This document shows, piece after piece, positions 11,840 through 21,629 of a stretch of 33,858 nt of DNA (positions are counted from its first letter, which is position 1; each line of letters starts with the position of its first letter). The stretch spans positions 1 to 33,858 of the forward strand of contig CAJNOQ010001266.1 in assembly GCA_905250885.1 (NCBI GenBank). Direction: 5' to 3'. The stretch comes from Didymodactylos carnosus. Its lineage: Eukaryota > Rotifera > Eurotatoria > Philodinida > Philodinidae. The notes below the pieces were generated by a model. It had not been told where the DNA came from and made no database searches. It worked only from the letters and a program-made list of their open reading frames with translations. Position numbers and translations under genes: made by a program.

Positions 11840-12360
11840 TTTACACGTTTTTCTATCTTTGGTTTTGGTTTCTTTTTGCTTTTTTGCTTTCTATCCATCC
11901 CTAGCGTCTTTTGTTATTTTTTCTTATACGGCTAGAGATAAAGAGGACGGAATAGCCTAGAATCGGTCATTTAAGGCTTTTTTTCTGTTTTTCATGGCAT
12001 CACCATATGATATTACATCATTCATTATGAAAAAAGTTCTGTTCTCTTTTTTTCTCTCTCTTCAAAAAAATTTTTGAATATTCTCGCCCTCATTTTCTGG
12101 CATAAAATAGAAAGATATCATTTCATTTTTCACATGCCATCCTGATATGTTATCTTTTCAAATTCTATTACGATATTCAAAACAATACATATGTATTGTT
12201 TATATTTTTCGATATATAGTCTCTTTCTTCTTTCTTTTCTTTTCTTTAACTTCATTTACGTGCACTAGGATATTTTACGTACTAGCCACCATTTTTGTTT
12301 TTATATTTTTCTCGTTTTCAAGGTCATCTACTTTTACTGTATATTTTTAAATGTACTTTT
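11840..12360. other. Pyrimidine-rich non-coding stretch
   Basis: This segment is rich in TTTTC/TTTCT runs on the plus strand. It separates the minus-strand zinc-binding relic from the plus-strand ORF1-like frame. The frame at 12147-12350 is low-complexity Phe/Ser-rich and not believable as a gene. Confidence 0.4.
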
Positions 12361-12376
12361 AGATGATGATCAACGC

Positions 12377-12405
12377 CTGAAGATCCTCGAAAGTCGAGGT
12401 GAAAC
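12377..12405 (+). ncRNA. Hammerhead-ribozyme-like core motif (incomplete)
   Basis: CTGAAGA (12377-12383) fits the hammerhead core CUGANGA. A 6-bp hairpin follows (CCTCGA 12385-12390 with TCGAGG 12394-12399, loop AAG) and then GAAAC (12401-12405). I could not find stem I, stem III or the cleavage triplet, and the 10.1/11.1 pair is U-U rather than G-C. It is therefore at best a degenerate or partial ribozyme. Such motifs are known in the terminal repeats of Penelope-like retroelements. Confidence 0.35.
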
Positions 12406-12522
12406 GCGTCGCACTGATCAAGTTCTATTCTAAATAAATAGACTACTTAGTCTACGTGTTTTTCTTTCTAGTTCTTTTAGTCTGTTTTATCCGCTGTAAA
12501 CCATCAGTTCATTATAATAAAA

Positions 12523-14188
12523 ATGGCTAGTAGCACTAGAACTACTATCAACTTGAATAACATGCTAAATACAGAATCAGAGATAAGATTCGATCAAACC
12601 ACAGAAATGAACAAGTTATTTGCAGGACGACAAGAGACAGTCGGAACCGTAAATGAACAATGGGAAACACGACCAGGACATAGACCTGGTCAAAGACTAA
12701 ATAACGTACATACACAGTTAGATTCAGATAACGAGAATAATAGCGAGGGCTGTTACGAAATCGAATTTGTTAGACCTACTACTATTGCACCACGAGTTTT
12801 ACCTAGCGCTAGTTATAGCAGAATACAACAATTACGGGACGGTGACAATCGAGAGTCTAGGTACTTTCAGCAACCCGATGACTCTGGACAGATTTCTCAG
12901 TATACGAACCAACAGAGGTCTGTTTAGGTTCAAGGGTCACGAGACGGTAACGACTCAGACTCCACGTACCCACAGCAACTGAGAGTTTTTCAGAACCAGA
13001 ATAGACCATTCCGTGGGAGAAATCGAGGTAGAAGCAACGGACGAGGACGAGGTCGAGGATATTATAACAACAACAGTTATTATCCACCCGAACTACCTGT
13101 CTTTTATGACTATGTACCTCGTGAATATCAGATACCGTTCCAACAACAACAACAAAACAATTACGCGCAGCCTATTTTAGGCTATCCTACTACAACGAGG
13201 AGGAATACTATGTCTAATTCTTTTCAGGATCGTCAACTTAGCAATAATACTGCAATAACAACAATGGTAATGTTCAAAATCAGCAGTATAATACAAGCAA
13301 ACAAAAAACGTTTCGTCAAAATAAAGTCAACAATAGAGAGTATAATGATCCGAGCTTGGTATATCAGAATAATACTCATCAAACTACCAATGTAGCGCCA
13401 TCTCGGCCATTTCAGGATGGGTATAGCAATGACCAGCAATTTCAAGGTCAAATGCATATACCCCGTCCACCTACTACACTAAAGCAATATGAATCCGATA
13501 TAAACCTCGTTCGGAACAAAAGTCAGCTACAGACGATCAGTATGAAGATGTGTTTTCGAACACTATCGAACAACAAACCTCTGTATACTTCGAACAAACT
13601 AATCAGAATTTGGCAAAAGCACCAGAGTATCTGAAACCTACTGTATTAGAGAGGATTTTTGCCGATTCGTCCGCTTTGACAAAAGTCCATCTCTCCAGAT
13701 TAATTATACATTTCGATCGTTTAGCTAGAGCAAATTTCCAACGCAACCTATTCGAAGAATACATGAAATTCGCTAACGATAATGAATGGGTAATAATTGC
13801 TCGTGAAGTTTTGAGTAATACGAAATCACACGACCCAGCAGTGCATATCAAGTGCACCAAACAGCAACTGGTATATTATCCTAAATTAATACAAAAAGAA
13901 GCCGACCATATAGACGCCAATTACGAAGCATGAAGGGACTACAAAGGTGGAATATGGAATGCTGAACAAATACAATCATGGTCAGAGATTAAATTGCCAC
14001 TCCGAATCAAGTGTATGGATTACATCAACGAACAAACGCAATCTTGGCAAGACACACTCAAAAGACGTGTGAAGATATTGGAACAAGATAAAATCATCGA
14101 TAACGCTATCAATGAAATCAACAACGATACATCAGGCCAAGCAAAAGTGATAGCATTTATGATAATATACCAGTTGCTGACAGGGTAA
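12523..14188 (+). pseudogene. Broken gag/ORF1-like retroelement frame with RGG-rich segment
   Basis: An ATG at 12523 opens a polar, Asn/Gln-rich frame. The frame has a TAG at 12925-12927, continues in the same frame past 13210, shifts near 13255-13290, shifts again near 13490-13510, has a TGA at 13931-13933 and ends at the TAA at 14186-14188. Joined conceptually it would be about 550 residues. Around 13005-13085 it encodes an Arg/Gly-rich, RNA-binding-like stretch (RGRNRGRSNGRGRGRG) followed by Tyr/Pro- and Gln-rich sequence. The last third is helical and charged. There is no CCHC knuckle, protease, reverse transcriptase or integrase. I infer ORF1/gag of a retroelement, possibly Penelope/Athena-like given the hammerhead-like motif 120 bp upstream. 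The family is not recognised from the protein alone. Confidence 0.5.
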
Positions 14189-14445
14189 ACAGTTCGTTTT
14201 TCAACGATTTTCCCGTTGACTTTAAGCTTCTGATTTCAGACAGTCGGAAAAAGATGGAATTCCGTAACGGAGGATATTTTCAAACTTTTATTTGATTGAA
14301 ATACTTTTCTTTCGATCGGTTTGAGAACATCAGTTCAACTACTATCCATTTCAATGAACTGTGCAGGTGGATGTTTTTCGAATAACTTTTTAACAACAAA
14401 AGACAGCGACCTGGAATTTTTGCCAATCGCAAGAGAACAGTTAAG
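14187..14445 (+). repeat. Degenerate dispersed repeat, copy 1
   Basis: It shares GTAAACAGTTCGTTTT, CCCGTTGAC and TGTTTTTCGAATAACT-type segments with 24541-24660. It also shares ACTACTAT..ATTTC and ACAGxxACCTG segments with 18260-18370. The similarity is patchy, and the repeat class is unknown. Confidence 0.4.
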
Positions 14446-17400
14446 GCAACAAACTTATGTGAAAATAAAAATTTTCCAAAATATTTTCCTAATTAATTAA
14501 AATAAGCGAAATTTTACAAAATTTTAGGGTGGAAAATTTTCTCCTAGGGAAAATATGCGATTTTTTGAACATCTCAATTAACTCAACTTTTTTGCTTTTT
14601 TTGCTTCAAAGCTTTTTAGTTGACGGTTTTATTTTAGCTTCAAAAGTCATAATGCAGTTTCAGCCATTCAGAAAGTGTTTTTGATAAACTAGCGTAAGTT
14701 TAACAAGCGAGTCTTGGGATTTTCGACAAATCTATCTCACACTTAGGCATATGCATTAAAAAGCATTAGCTGAGCAAATAAGACAGTAAAGCTGGCTCTT
14801 TGGACAGAGAAGAGGGATGTTATGTGAAACACACATCGATGACTCTAACCGCCGACAAGCATCTATACCAGTTCAACTACATGTTTCGAAATAGGAGACT
14901 TCTTCCATGCGCATGTTTCTGCACAATATGCCTGTTTTGTGAATTTTCTTGTCTTACAAATTCTTTTCTTTGACGCTGTGACTATCTTGTAATCGTTGTG
15001 ATGCTAATAGTCTTACAAGGTAGAGAGGAAGGTATAATGAATATCGTCCCCTAAAATGGTATCATATGATATCTGTGCACACCTGTATCGCAGAGCTCCG
15101 TATGGACTCAAATTCCAGGGTCCAGTCCAGTCCCAGTCCATGAAAAACAGTTTTTGGAGTCCAATCCAGTCAAGAGAAATTTCATGAATAATGCTCAAAA
15201 AATAGATAGGAATATAAAGAAGAGAAACAATGTGTTCCATTAGTCATATTTGTTTCGTAATGACGACGTACAAAAAGAGCATTCAACTTTGACAATCGTT
15301 GGTTACAAGGTAACGCTCATCTCCGATTCGCTCGGTCCCTTGACTTTTGTGGTGCTGATAAAGTAAGAACAAAATTGCTGTGCAAGTCTGTGCATGAAAA
15401 TTACTTTCAGCACACTTTAGTTCGCAGAAGCTTGCAAAATAAGAAATGGCAGTCTTTTATTTTTCCGTTAACAGGAGATAGCTGAAATTCGTTAGAACTC
15501 AGAAAAGCCATTACCATTTCAGTGCATGCAGGCCTCTATCAATGTCACTCTGTAGTCTTTGGCATCAGCTCCATCTAACGGTTACTGAACGTGTAAATAA
15601 GCGTTGTTTGATAGGAAGAAGAAAAGATATTTGAAACTAATATTAAATTTTTGCCGGTCTTATAAAGTAAAACCGAATGTTACCAAAATTACTTAAAATA
15701 ATTTGATGTTTTCATTGCGATGAGATGTTCATTAAAAAGATCACATTCTGCTGTAAGAAGCATGTTTGCATAACCAAACATACCAACAGTAGATCAAGTC
15801 GAGGTAAGAGTGAATCACAGCTATCTACAGCATGAATGTGTTTGAGGGAGAACAAAGCCCAGAAAGAAATTTTGGGCCTTTGCAGCTCCTTTTAATCTAT
15901 CTTTGTAGAACTGTCAAACACCCTACAGATGATTTTGCTGGTAGTGATAACTGAATACATAATCAAAAAACGTATGATTATTATAAAAAAAATTTAATTA
16001 AAAACAGTTTGCTGTTACTTGAACACTAACAAAAATTGACTAAACTGCCATATAAGAAAAAGCTGAAACGACGAATGAGATACTTGACGTACCACACGGG
16101 TCTTTCTGGATGGATGGTTTTTTTCCTAATGGTTTTTTTCAGAATGAAACACCTGAAGTGCTCCGTTCTTTGATGCTATTTTGTAGAGCTCGACGAGTAC
16201 TATAAATGAGAGAAAAAGAAAAAAATTCGACTGAACACTTTTTGTGCTGGGAGGCCTGAAAGTTAGACATTTTGAAAATGGGCGTTCAAAGATAGGCTTC
16301 TTACTCAAAGACGGAGATTGATATCGACATTATCCTTTTTTCATTGGATTAAGCAGCAGCTCTTTAGCTTCATTTTTATCTATAGTGTAAGAACTTTTTG
16401 TTTTCTTTTGCCGTCAGGAGAGATGAAATACTAAGTGCCCTTTTTTCATTTTCGGCCGTTTTGTGACAGCTGGCCTGTGCTTGTAAAAATTGTAGAACAG
16501 TTTTGAGCAGCAGCACTTATACTACTCGAGCTGCTTCTTCATATAGTATATCAAACGTCGATGTTAACTCTATTGATGTAAAGAAAAACAAGGTCAAAGT
16601 TGCTTCGTTCTCAGAGAGGCCAAAACCTGATATTCCTAAACGGGCATGTAGAATATGACTTTTTTAATGAGCAAATGAGCAATTCCATGTAACTCTCTAT
16701 GCTCTATACGACAGAAATGTTCAAATTTTCGCGGCTGTTATGTCTGTATACAGTGAACGGACCTGAATGGACATACCCAGCTACGAACTTTTGTGGACAC
16801 CCACTGAATGTCCGAGTGGAGGCTCCAAGTATTTTTGATCAATTAGCCATGATAGACTATCTGTATACTATAAGTTTTATTATCCGTAGATCACTTTTTG
16901 TGTTATCACAATTGACTGATTTACGACGACATCTATGTCGCAACTATGAAAATATTTGGTTAGTTTTTCTTTCGTTCTGCATTAGTAATTATTTTTCTGT
17001 CACCGCTTGAACATTTTCCCTCTTGTGTAAAAGATAATTTTATACTTTTCACTCTTGTGATTCGCTTATCCATAGAATATCTGACAGCCATTTTTCCGTG
17101 TTTTGCGCACATACACACAAACACACAGACAACCATTTTGTAAGACCCTAGACTACTAAAGTCAAGGGAATATTTGAAGAAGTGAAAAAGAAAAGTAATA
17201 TTAAAAGTAAACAGAAGACAATTTTTAAAATATTGCTTATAATTGTATAATGATTGTAATGATTCAGTCTTCAGACAAATGGCTCCCGTTATTGATATAA
17301 GTGCTCAAATTTCAATAAGAAACGTAATATTCGTAATAAATGAATTCCACTATGAAAAAATTGAAATTTACAAGTACCACCTCATAAATGAGATTTTTTC

Positions 17401-18536
17401 TCTCAATCATAGAATCAGAGTTATAAACTTTTTGGTGGATGAAGGTAAACGAACAGAAAACAAAATAAAAATGTTTGCAGTAAGCGTCCACAAACAATAC
17501 CAAAAACTTTCATTCACATGAACAAACTCGTACGGGAAGGGTTTGAGAAGCGAATTTTAAAAACAAACTCTTTCTATTCTTACAACCATAAATAAGCGAT
17601 TAGACGACCGTACTGGTAAGGTGTATGCCTTCTTCACACACATTTATAGCCAGATATGATGGTTAAAGTTATTCACTCTTTTCAGTTCTCTAGTTCTTTT
17701 CTTCTTTAACTGCACTCGCAAAAACACAATAGTTGTCTTTAGGTAGTTCATCAATGGTATCACCACTCGTTAAGAAGGCGAGGGCGATCTGTGAAAAGAA
17801 GACAAATGATGATAAGAGAGAGAGATGGACACAGTGGACAATTTCGGTTTATGATGTGAACATGCAGTCTAATTGCATTCACAAAGTCTAAAAAATATAG
17901 TTGTGATAGTTTCTCTGGTGCGCTCTATCTAATGATAAGTTTTAAAATTATTTACTTCAGGTCCCCACAGATCTGGGCACTCTAAAAAATCATAAACTAG
18001 AAAAAGACCTAAAAGGTTTTTGAATTCATGTTTTCTGATGTGCTGATTTGATTAGTTTAATCCGAAATATTTTTAGACGCTTTTATCTAAGTTTTATAGA
18101 AAATCTGAATTTGTGCAAAACCAAGTCATAGGAAAAGCTGCAAAAACATTTTGAAGTGTACTTTTTATAGGTTTTCTGGTACGCCCATGTTATTGGTCTA
18201 ATTCAAAAATTTCATAACGCTTGCTTGAAGTTGTTGGTTATTTAACATCGTCCTTTCCCATAGTTTTAGAACGAAGTCACAGAAACTACTATTATCTATT
18301 TCGAAGGAGTCCGTTGTTTTTTTAATAGTTCTTGATAGAAAACAGACAGAGACCTGTGGTTTTCAGTTTTAAAGAGAAGATTGTTGGGGCTATCAGAATA
18401 TATAAAAATAATTATAAATTTACTGCTTTCAGGTGATAAGCCTCATCAAGACTTTTTGCAAAAGGTATTTGCTTCACTAAAAAAGTTTCGAATTTTAAAT
18501 GCTAAGAGATGGGTTCGAACCTCTTGACGTTACTCT
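14189..18536. other. Long non-coding region, no gene recognised
   Basis: Plus frames 16699-17010 and 17243-17521 and minus frames 15013-15240 and 16126-16308 show no recognisable domains or splice context. A short GTCCAGTCC / CCAGTCC repetition lies at 15119-15175. Segments near 14187-14445 and 18260-18370 are similar to each other and to 24541-24660 (degenerate dispersed repeat). The sequence GGGTTCGAACC near 18511 looks like a tRNA B box but has no tRNA around it. Confidence 0.45.
18260..18370 (+). repeat. Degenerate dispersed repeat, copy 2
   Basis: It can be aligned in patches with 14325-14430 (an ACTACTAT start, GTTTTT, AATA, and an ACAGAGACCTG-like end). It is weaker than the pair 14187 / 24541. 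Confidence 0.3.
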
Positions 18537-18992
18537 ACAAAACTTATGGCGGTTCAGTCGCCATAAAATTTTTCCGTGGATCTACCAGCCAGTTAAACTT
18601 CATCTTTGGAAACCAATAGAAAGCACTTCGGTTTTTGAAAGTTTTTCTAGACAGTTCTTAGTATAAGCGAATATTTCGTATATATTTCTATTACAGAATA
18701 CGGTTAGGGAGATAAAATAGAGCCTAGGTAGATATTTTAAAGCAGTTTGGAACAGTTTTGCCTGAGTTATGAATTTTTTAATTTCCGGTAAGTTACAACT
18801 AATGAAAAACGGATTGTTTCGTCTAGTATAGGTTTTCACTAGTTTTTCAAAGCTTTTTCGAAAACTAAACATTGTCGATATTCAACGTGATCGAGAACCT
18901 ATGATCCATGCATCTGGAAGTTGCCAAAGATGAAGTTTAGCCAGTTGACAGATCCTCGGAAAAATTTTATTGCGGCTGAACCGCTGTAGGTG
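18537..18992. mobile_element. Inverted-repeat element, ~68-bp arms, 320-bp centre
   Basis: The left arm (about 18541-18608, GGCGGTTCAGTCGCCATAAA to ACTTCATCTTTGG) matches the reverse complement of the right arm (about 18925-18990, GCGGTTCAGCCGCAATAAA to ACTTCATCTTTGG) at roughly 80% by eye. The centre has a 90-residue open frame (18872-18600 minus) with no recognisable domain. I found no clear target duplication. It is probably an old MITE. Confidence 0.6.
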
Positions 18993-20639
18993 GAATCTTG
19001 GGGCTCACATAATTATTTTGGAAAATTAATCTACGTCTAAAAGTGAGAGTGTTTAAAACACTAATTATGGAGCGTAATTGTTGAGCATGTACAGAATTTG
19101 CGTTTTCCAGAATAAACAGTCCATTATATGGCTACTGAGGGTTTAAAAGGCTAATACTATCAAGCACAAGATTGAATATAGGACGAAGGCTTTTTGAAAA
19201 ATCTATGCTAAAGCCCAAGAACAGTTGCGCTATTTTGGCATTAATATCATAGATATGGGATGCATAGAGGAATATTTTGTGAAATTTTCAGCCAGTTAGA
19301 AGGTGGGATCCATTGATATTTGTCATTATACTGAACGGGAACGCTATTAGGTTGAAATTTATGTTTCTCCGTGAGTGTAAGCCCAAAATAAATACTTTTT
19401 TACTAGCCAATAGGCGGAAGTTTCTAGTTTCACAATCTATATAGATTTAATTTAAAACTATTTTTATCTCACGTCCTTGCAGTTTTACCCTCAATGTATT
19501 CCCAGAGTCCTTAGCACCTGAAACCAAAACTCTTCTGGCATTTAGTAGCCCGTAAATCGAGATATATAGACCCACCCGAAACGTCTGAAAAAAGTGTATC
19601 ATCGATGTGTTCCGATCGTTGCGTATTGTTGCGATGGGGTTGGCGAAAAAAGAACGCGAACACACCCATAGTTTTTCTGCGCTTTTCGATAGAAAAATAC
19701 CAAAACTATTGTTTCGCAAATTTCCTTCTGTACATTTTGTCTTTGACTAAGTACTCTTCCGTGGTAATGGGAATGACGCCACATCTCTCATACATATTGA
19801 TCTGATAGTCAGTTAGAAATGACTCAAAAAATGTATAAGTGCACGAATTGTTGATTGATTAGATCTGACGGGATCCTGCCGTTAAACCGCATCGCTTGTA
19901 CACGAACACTGGCTCCGTTTGGAATCAAAGAATATACAGATAGTTTGCTTTTTTCTGTTCTAATCATTGGTTGTTTTTTTGTTTCAGTCATTAGAGAAAT
20001 CAAGCCTGATGAAGTCATGCGCAAGAGGAGGAAGAAAAGAGAACAATGAGGACTGGAATTTCGGGAAAAACTAATGACGTCATTTATGAATAGTCTGTTT
20101 CCTGCTCGCATACAAAACACGCATTATTTTTTTTGTTTGCATATGTCTTCATTTCTTTTTTATTATTCTTCTGCGTCGAAAAAAAGGAAAAAATCATCAC
20201 GTTACTGGCGTGAGTAGTTCTGTTTGTACACAAAAATAGTCTTAGTGATTGCTTGTTGTTTTACTCTAAATAAAGCAAGGTTAGTCACATACATTCACTG
20301 TATATTCAGTGTACATTCACGTTGGTAAATGAATCTCTGGATGTCATTGTTGCTTTGAAATGGCCTTGAATGCCATGAAAGAAACAAAACCTCTAGATGA
20401 AAAGTAATGTTACTGGTCATTGCTGCAATGATTGTCATTTCACTGTGAAAATTATAACTATAGAAGTAATATAATCGTGAAAACAGAGAATTTTAAGATT
20501 CGAGGAGTGAACTTCACTATCAGGATTGAGAATAAACCTTATTTTTGGTGAGAACTGAAACTAATTACAGACACTTTAGCAGTCCTGACTGTCATCTTCT
20601 GAAAAGTATAAAGAATTTTATAAAACTCGTTCTAGCTCT
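18993..20639. other. Non-coding region upstream of the ankyrin-oligoribonuclease
   Basis: No recognised gene lies here apart from a possible terminal exon at 19988-20049. The frames at 19447-19719, 19599-19784 and 19605-19805 overlap each other and have no recognisable domain. Two TATAAA-like strings (20607 and about 20620) lie very close to the start codon of the next gene and cannot be assigned as promoters with confidence. Confidence 0.4.
19988..20049 (+). CDS. Possible 3' terminal exon of an unknown gene
   Basis: A strong acceptor (T-rich tract then GTTTCAG at about 19981-19987) is followed by a short frame ending in a Lys/Arg-rich tail (KPDEVMRKRRKKREQ) and TGA. The frame would enter in phase 1. 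I could not place an upstream exon with a GT donor, so this may be chance. No family is recognised. Confidence 0.2.
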
Positions 20640-21629
20640 ATGGCTGTATCTACAAAGGATGAATCGTTCCTACTCGATGTCGGCATAAATGAGTTTCTCG
20701 CACTCCGTGGTCGCGAAAAGAAAATGATGCATGTCCTTGACTCACTGATCAAGGAGTTCGGTCTGGATAAAATTCAATCATGGCGAAATGAAGCTAGACG
20801 ACTCAAATCACCCTTCATCTTCGAGCTCGTTTACACCGGACACCCAAAACTTATACGACATGCTGTCAGAGATCACAAATTTAATTTGAACATTAAACGA
20901 GACTGTGACGGGAATACACCATTACATATGTGTGCATTGCAGCAAAACCAGCAAATGTTTGAGCTGTTGATAGAACTCGGCGCTGAAGCAACGATAGAAA
21001 ATGATGATGAACAGACTGCAACGAGTCTGAACGATACTAGACGAAAAGCTCTGAATATCATTTGGTTAGACTTAGAAATGACGTCACTCGACAATCCAGA
21101 TATTCTCGAATGTGCTGTTATCATCACGGATAAATATTTGAACGAACTCGATCGAGGCAACTGGATCGTTCATTTTGAACAAGAGGAACTCGATAAACTA
21201 GAGGAATGGCATCAAAAAAATTTCACATCTCGAGATAAAGGCGGAAACGGTTTATTCGATGATGTTGTGATATCCACAATGACAGCAGCTAGAATGGAAG
21301 ACGAACTGTTAGCACTACTAAAACGTCATTGTCCACCAAAAGCTTGTCCACTCGCCGGTAACTCGATTCACTGGGATCGTGATGTGATTCGGACGAAAAT
21401 GCCACGTGTATACGAACATCTCCATTATCGAGTTATCGATGTTAGCACTTTAAATGGTCTTATGGAGCGTTGGGCACCCGAAAAATCAAAAAGATTCGAT
21501 GCACAAGTGTTGACAAAAATGAAAGGTCCTGATGGTGAACTTCATCGTGCAATGTACGATATTGAACGGTCAATTGAAATCTCAAAACTGTATCAGCCGT
21601 TGTTTACTCAACAAGAAAAGAATAATTAA
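20640..21629 (+). CDS. Ankyrin-repeat / oligoribonuclease fusion (DEDDh exonuclease), 329 aa
   Basis: This is an intact single-exon gene. Residues about 55-130 form ankyrin repeats; the clearest is DGNTPLHMCALQQNQQMFEL with LLIELGAEATIEN after it. Residues about 138-320 are an oligoribonuclease (Orn/REXO2) domain, which degrades 2-5 nt RNA ends to nucleotides. The DEDDh residues are all present: D144 and E146 (IIWLDLEMTSLD), D246 (LAGNSIHWDRD), and H302 and D307 (HRAMYDIE). The family's HLHYRVIDVSTL motif is also intact. Animal REXO2 usually has a short N-terminal targeting sequence instead of ankyrin repeats, so the fusion is the odd feature; no mitochondrial presequence is apparent. The ATG lies 4 nt after TTCTAG, a possible splice or trans-splice acceptor. 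The frame stays open to TAA with no decay. The function as exoribonuclease is well supported; the ankyrin partner is unknown. Confidence 0.9.
   Translation: MAVSTKDESFLLDVGINEFLALRGREKKMMHVLDSLIKEFGLDKIQSWRNEARRLKSPFIFELVYTGHPKLIRHAVRDHKFNLNIKRDCDGNTPLHMCALQQNQQMFELLIELGAEATIENDDEQTATSLNDTRRKALNIIWLDLEMTSLDNPDILECAVIITDKYLNELDRGNWIVHFEQEELDKLEEWHQKNFTSRDKGGNGLFDDVVISTMTAARMEDELLALLKRHCPPKACPLAGNSIHWDRDVIRTKMPRVYEHLHYRVIDVSTLNGLMERWAPEKSKRFDAQVLTKMKGPDGELHRAMYDIERSIEISKLYQPLFTQQEKNN

Noticed and set aside
12147-12350. Open frame rich in Phe and Ser on the plus strand.
   Set aside because: It follows directly from the T/C-rich base composition and has no domain or context.
15112-15175. CCAGTCC / TCCAGTCC repetition.
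   Set aside because: Short, degenerate simple-sequence repetition without clear borders.
16699-17521. Two plus-strand frames of 103 and 92 codons.
   Set aside because: No recognisable domain, no splice signals that extend them, and composition like the surrounding non-coding DNA.
18505-18535. GGGTTCGAACC looks like a tRNA T-loop / pol III B box.
   Set aside because: No A box, acceptor stem or anticodon arm could be found around it; probably chance.
18600-18872. 90-codon minus frame inside the inverted-repeat element.
   Set aside because: It does not resemble a transposase and partly overlaps an arm; too short and unsupported to call.
20607-20626. TATAAAG and TATAAAA upstream of the oligoribonuclease ATG as TATA boxes.
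   Set aside because: They are 15-33 bp from the start codon, which leaves almost no room for a transcript leader; chance is likely in AT-rich DNA.
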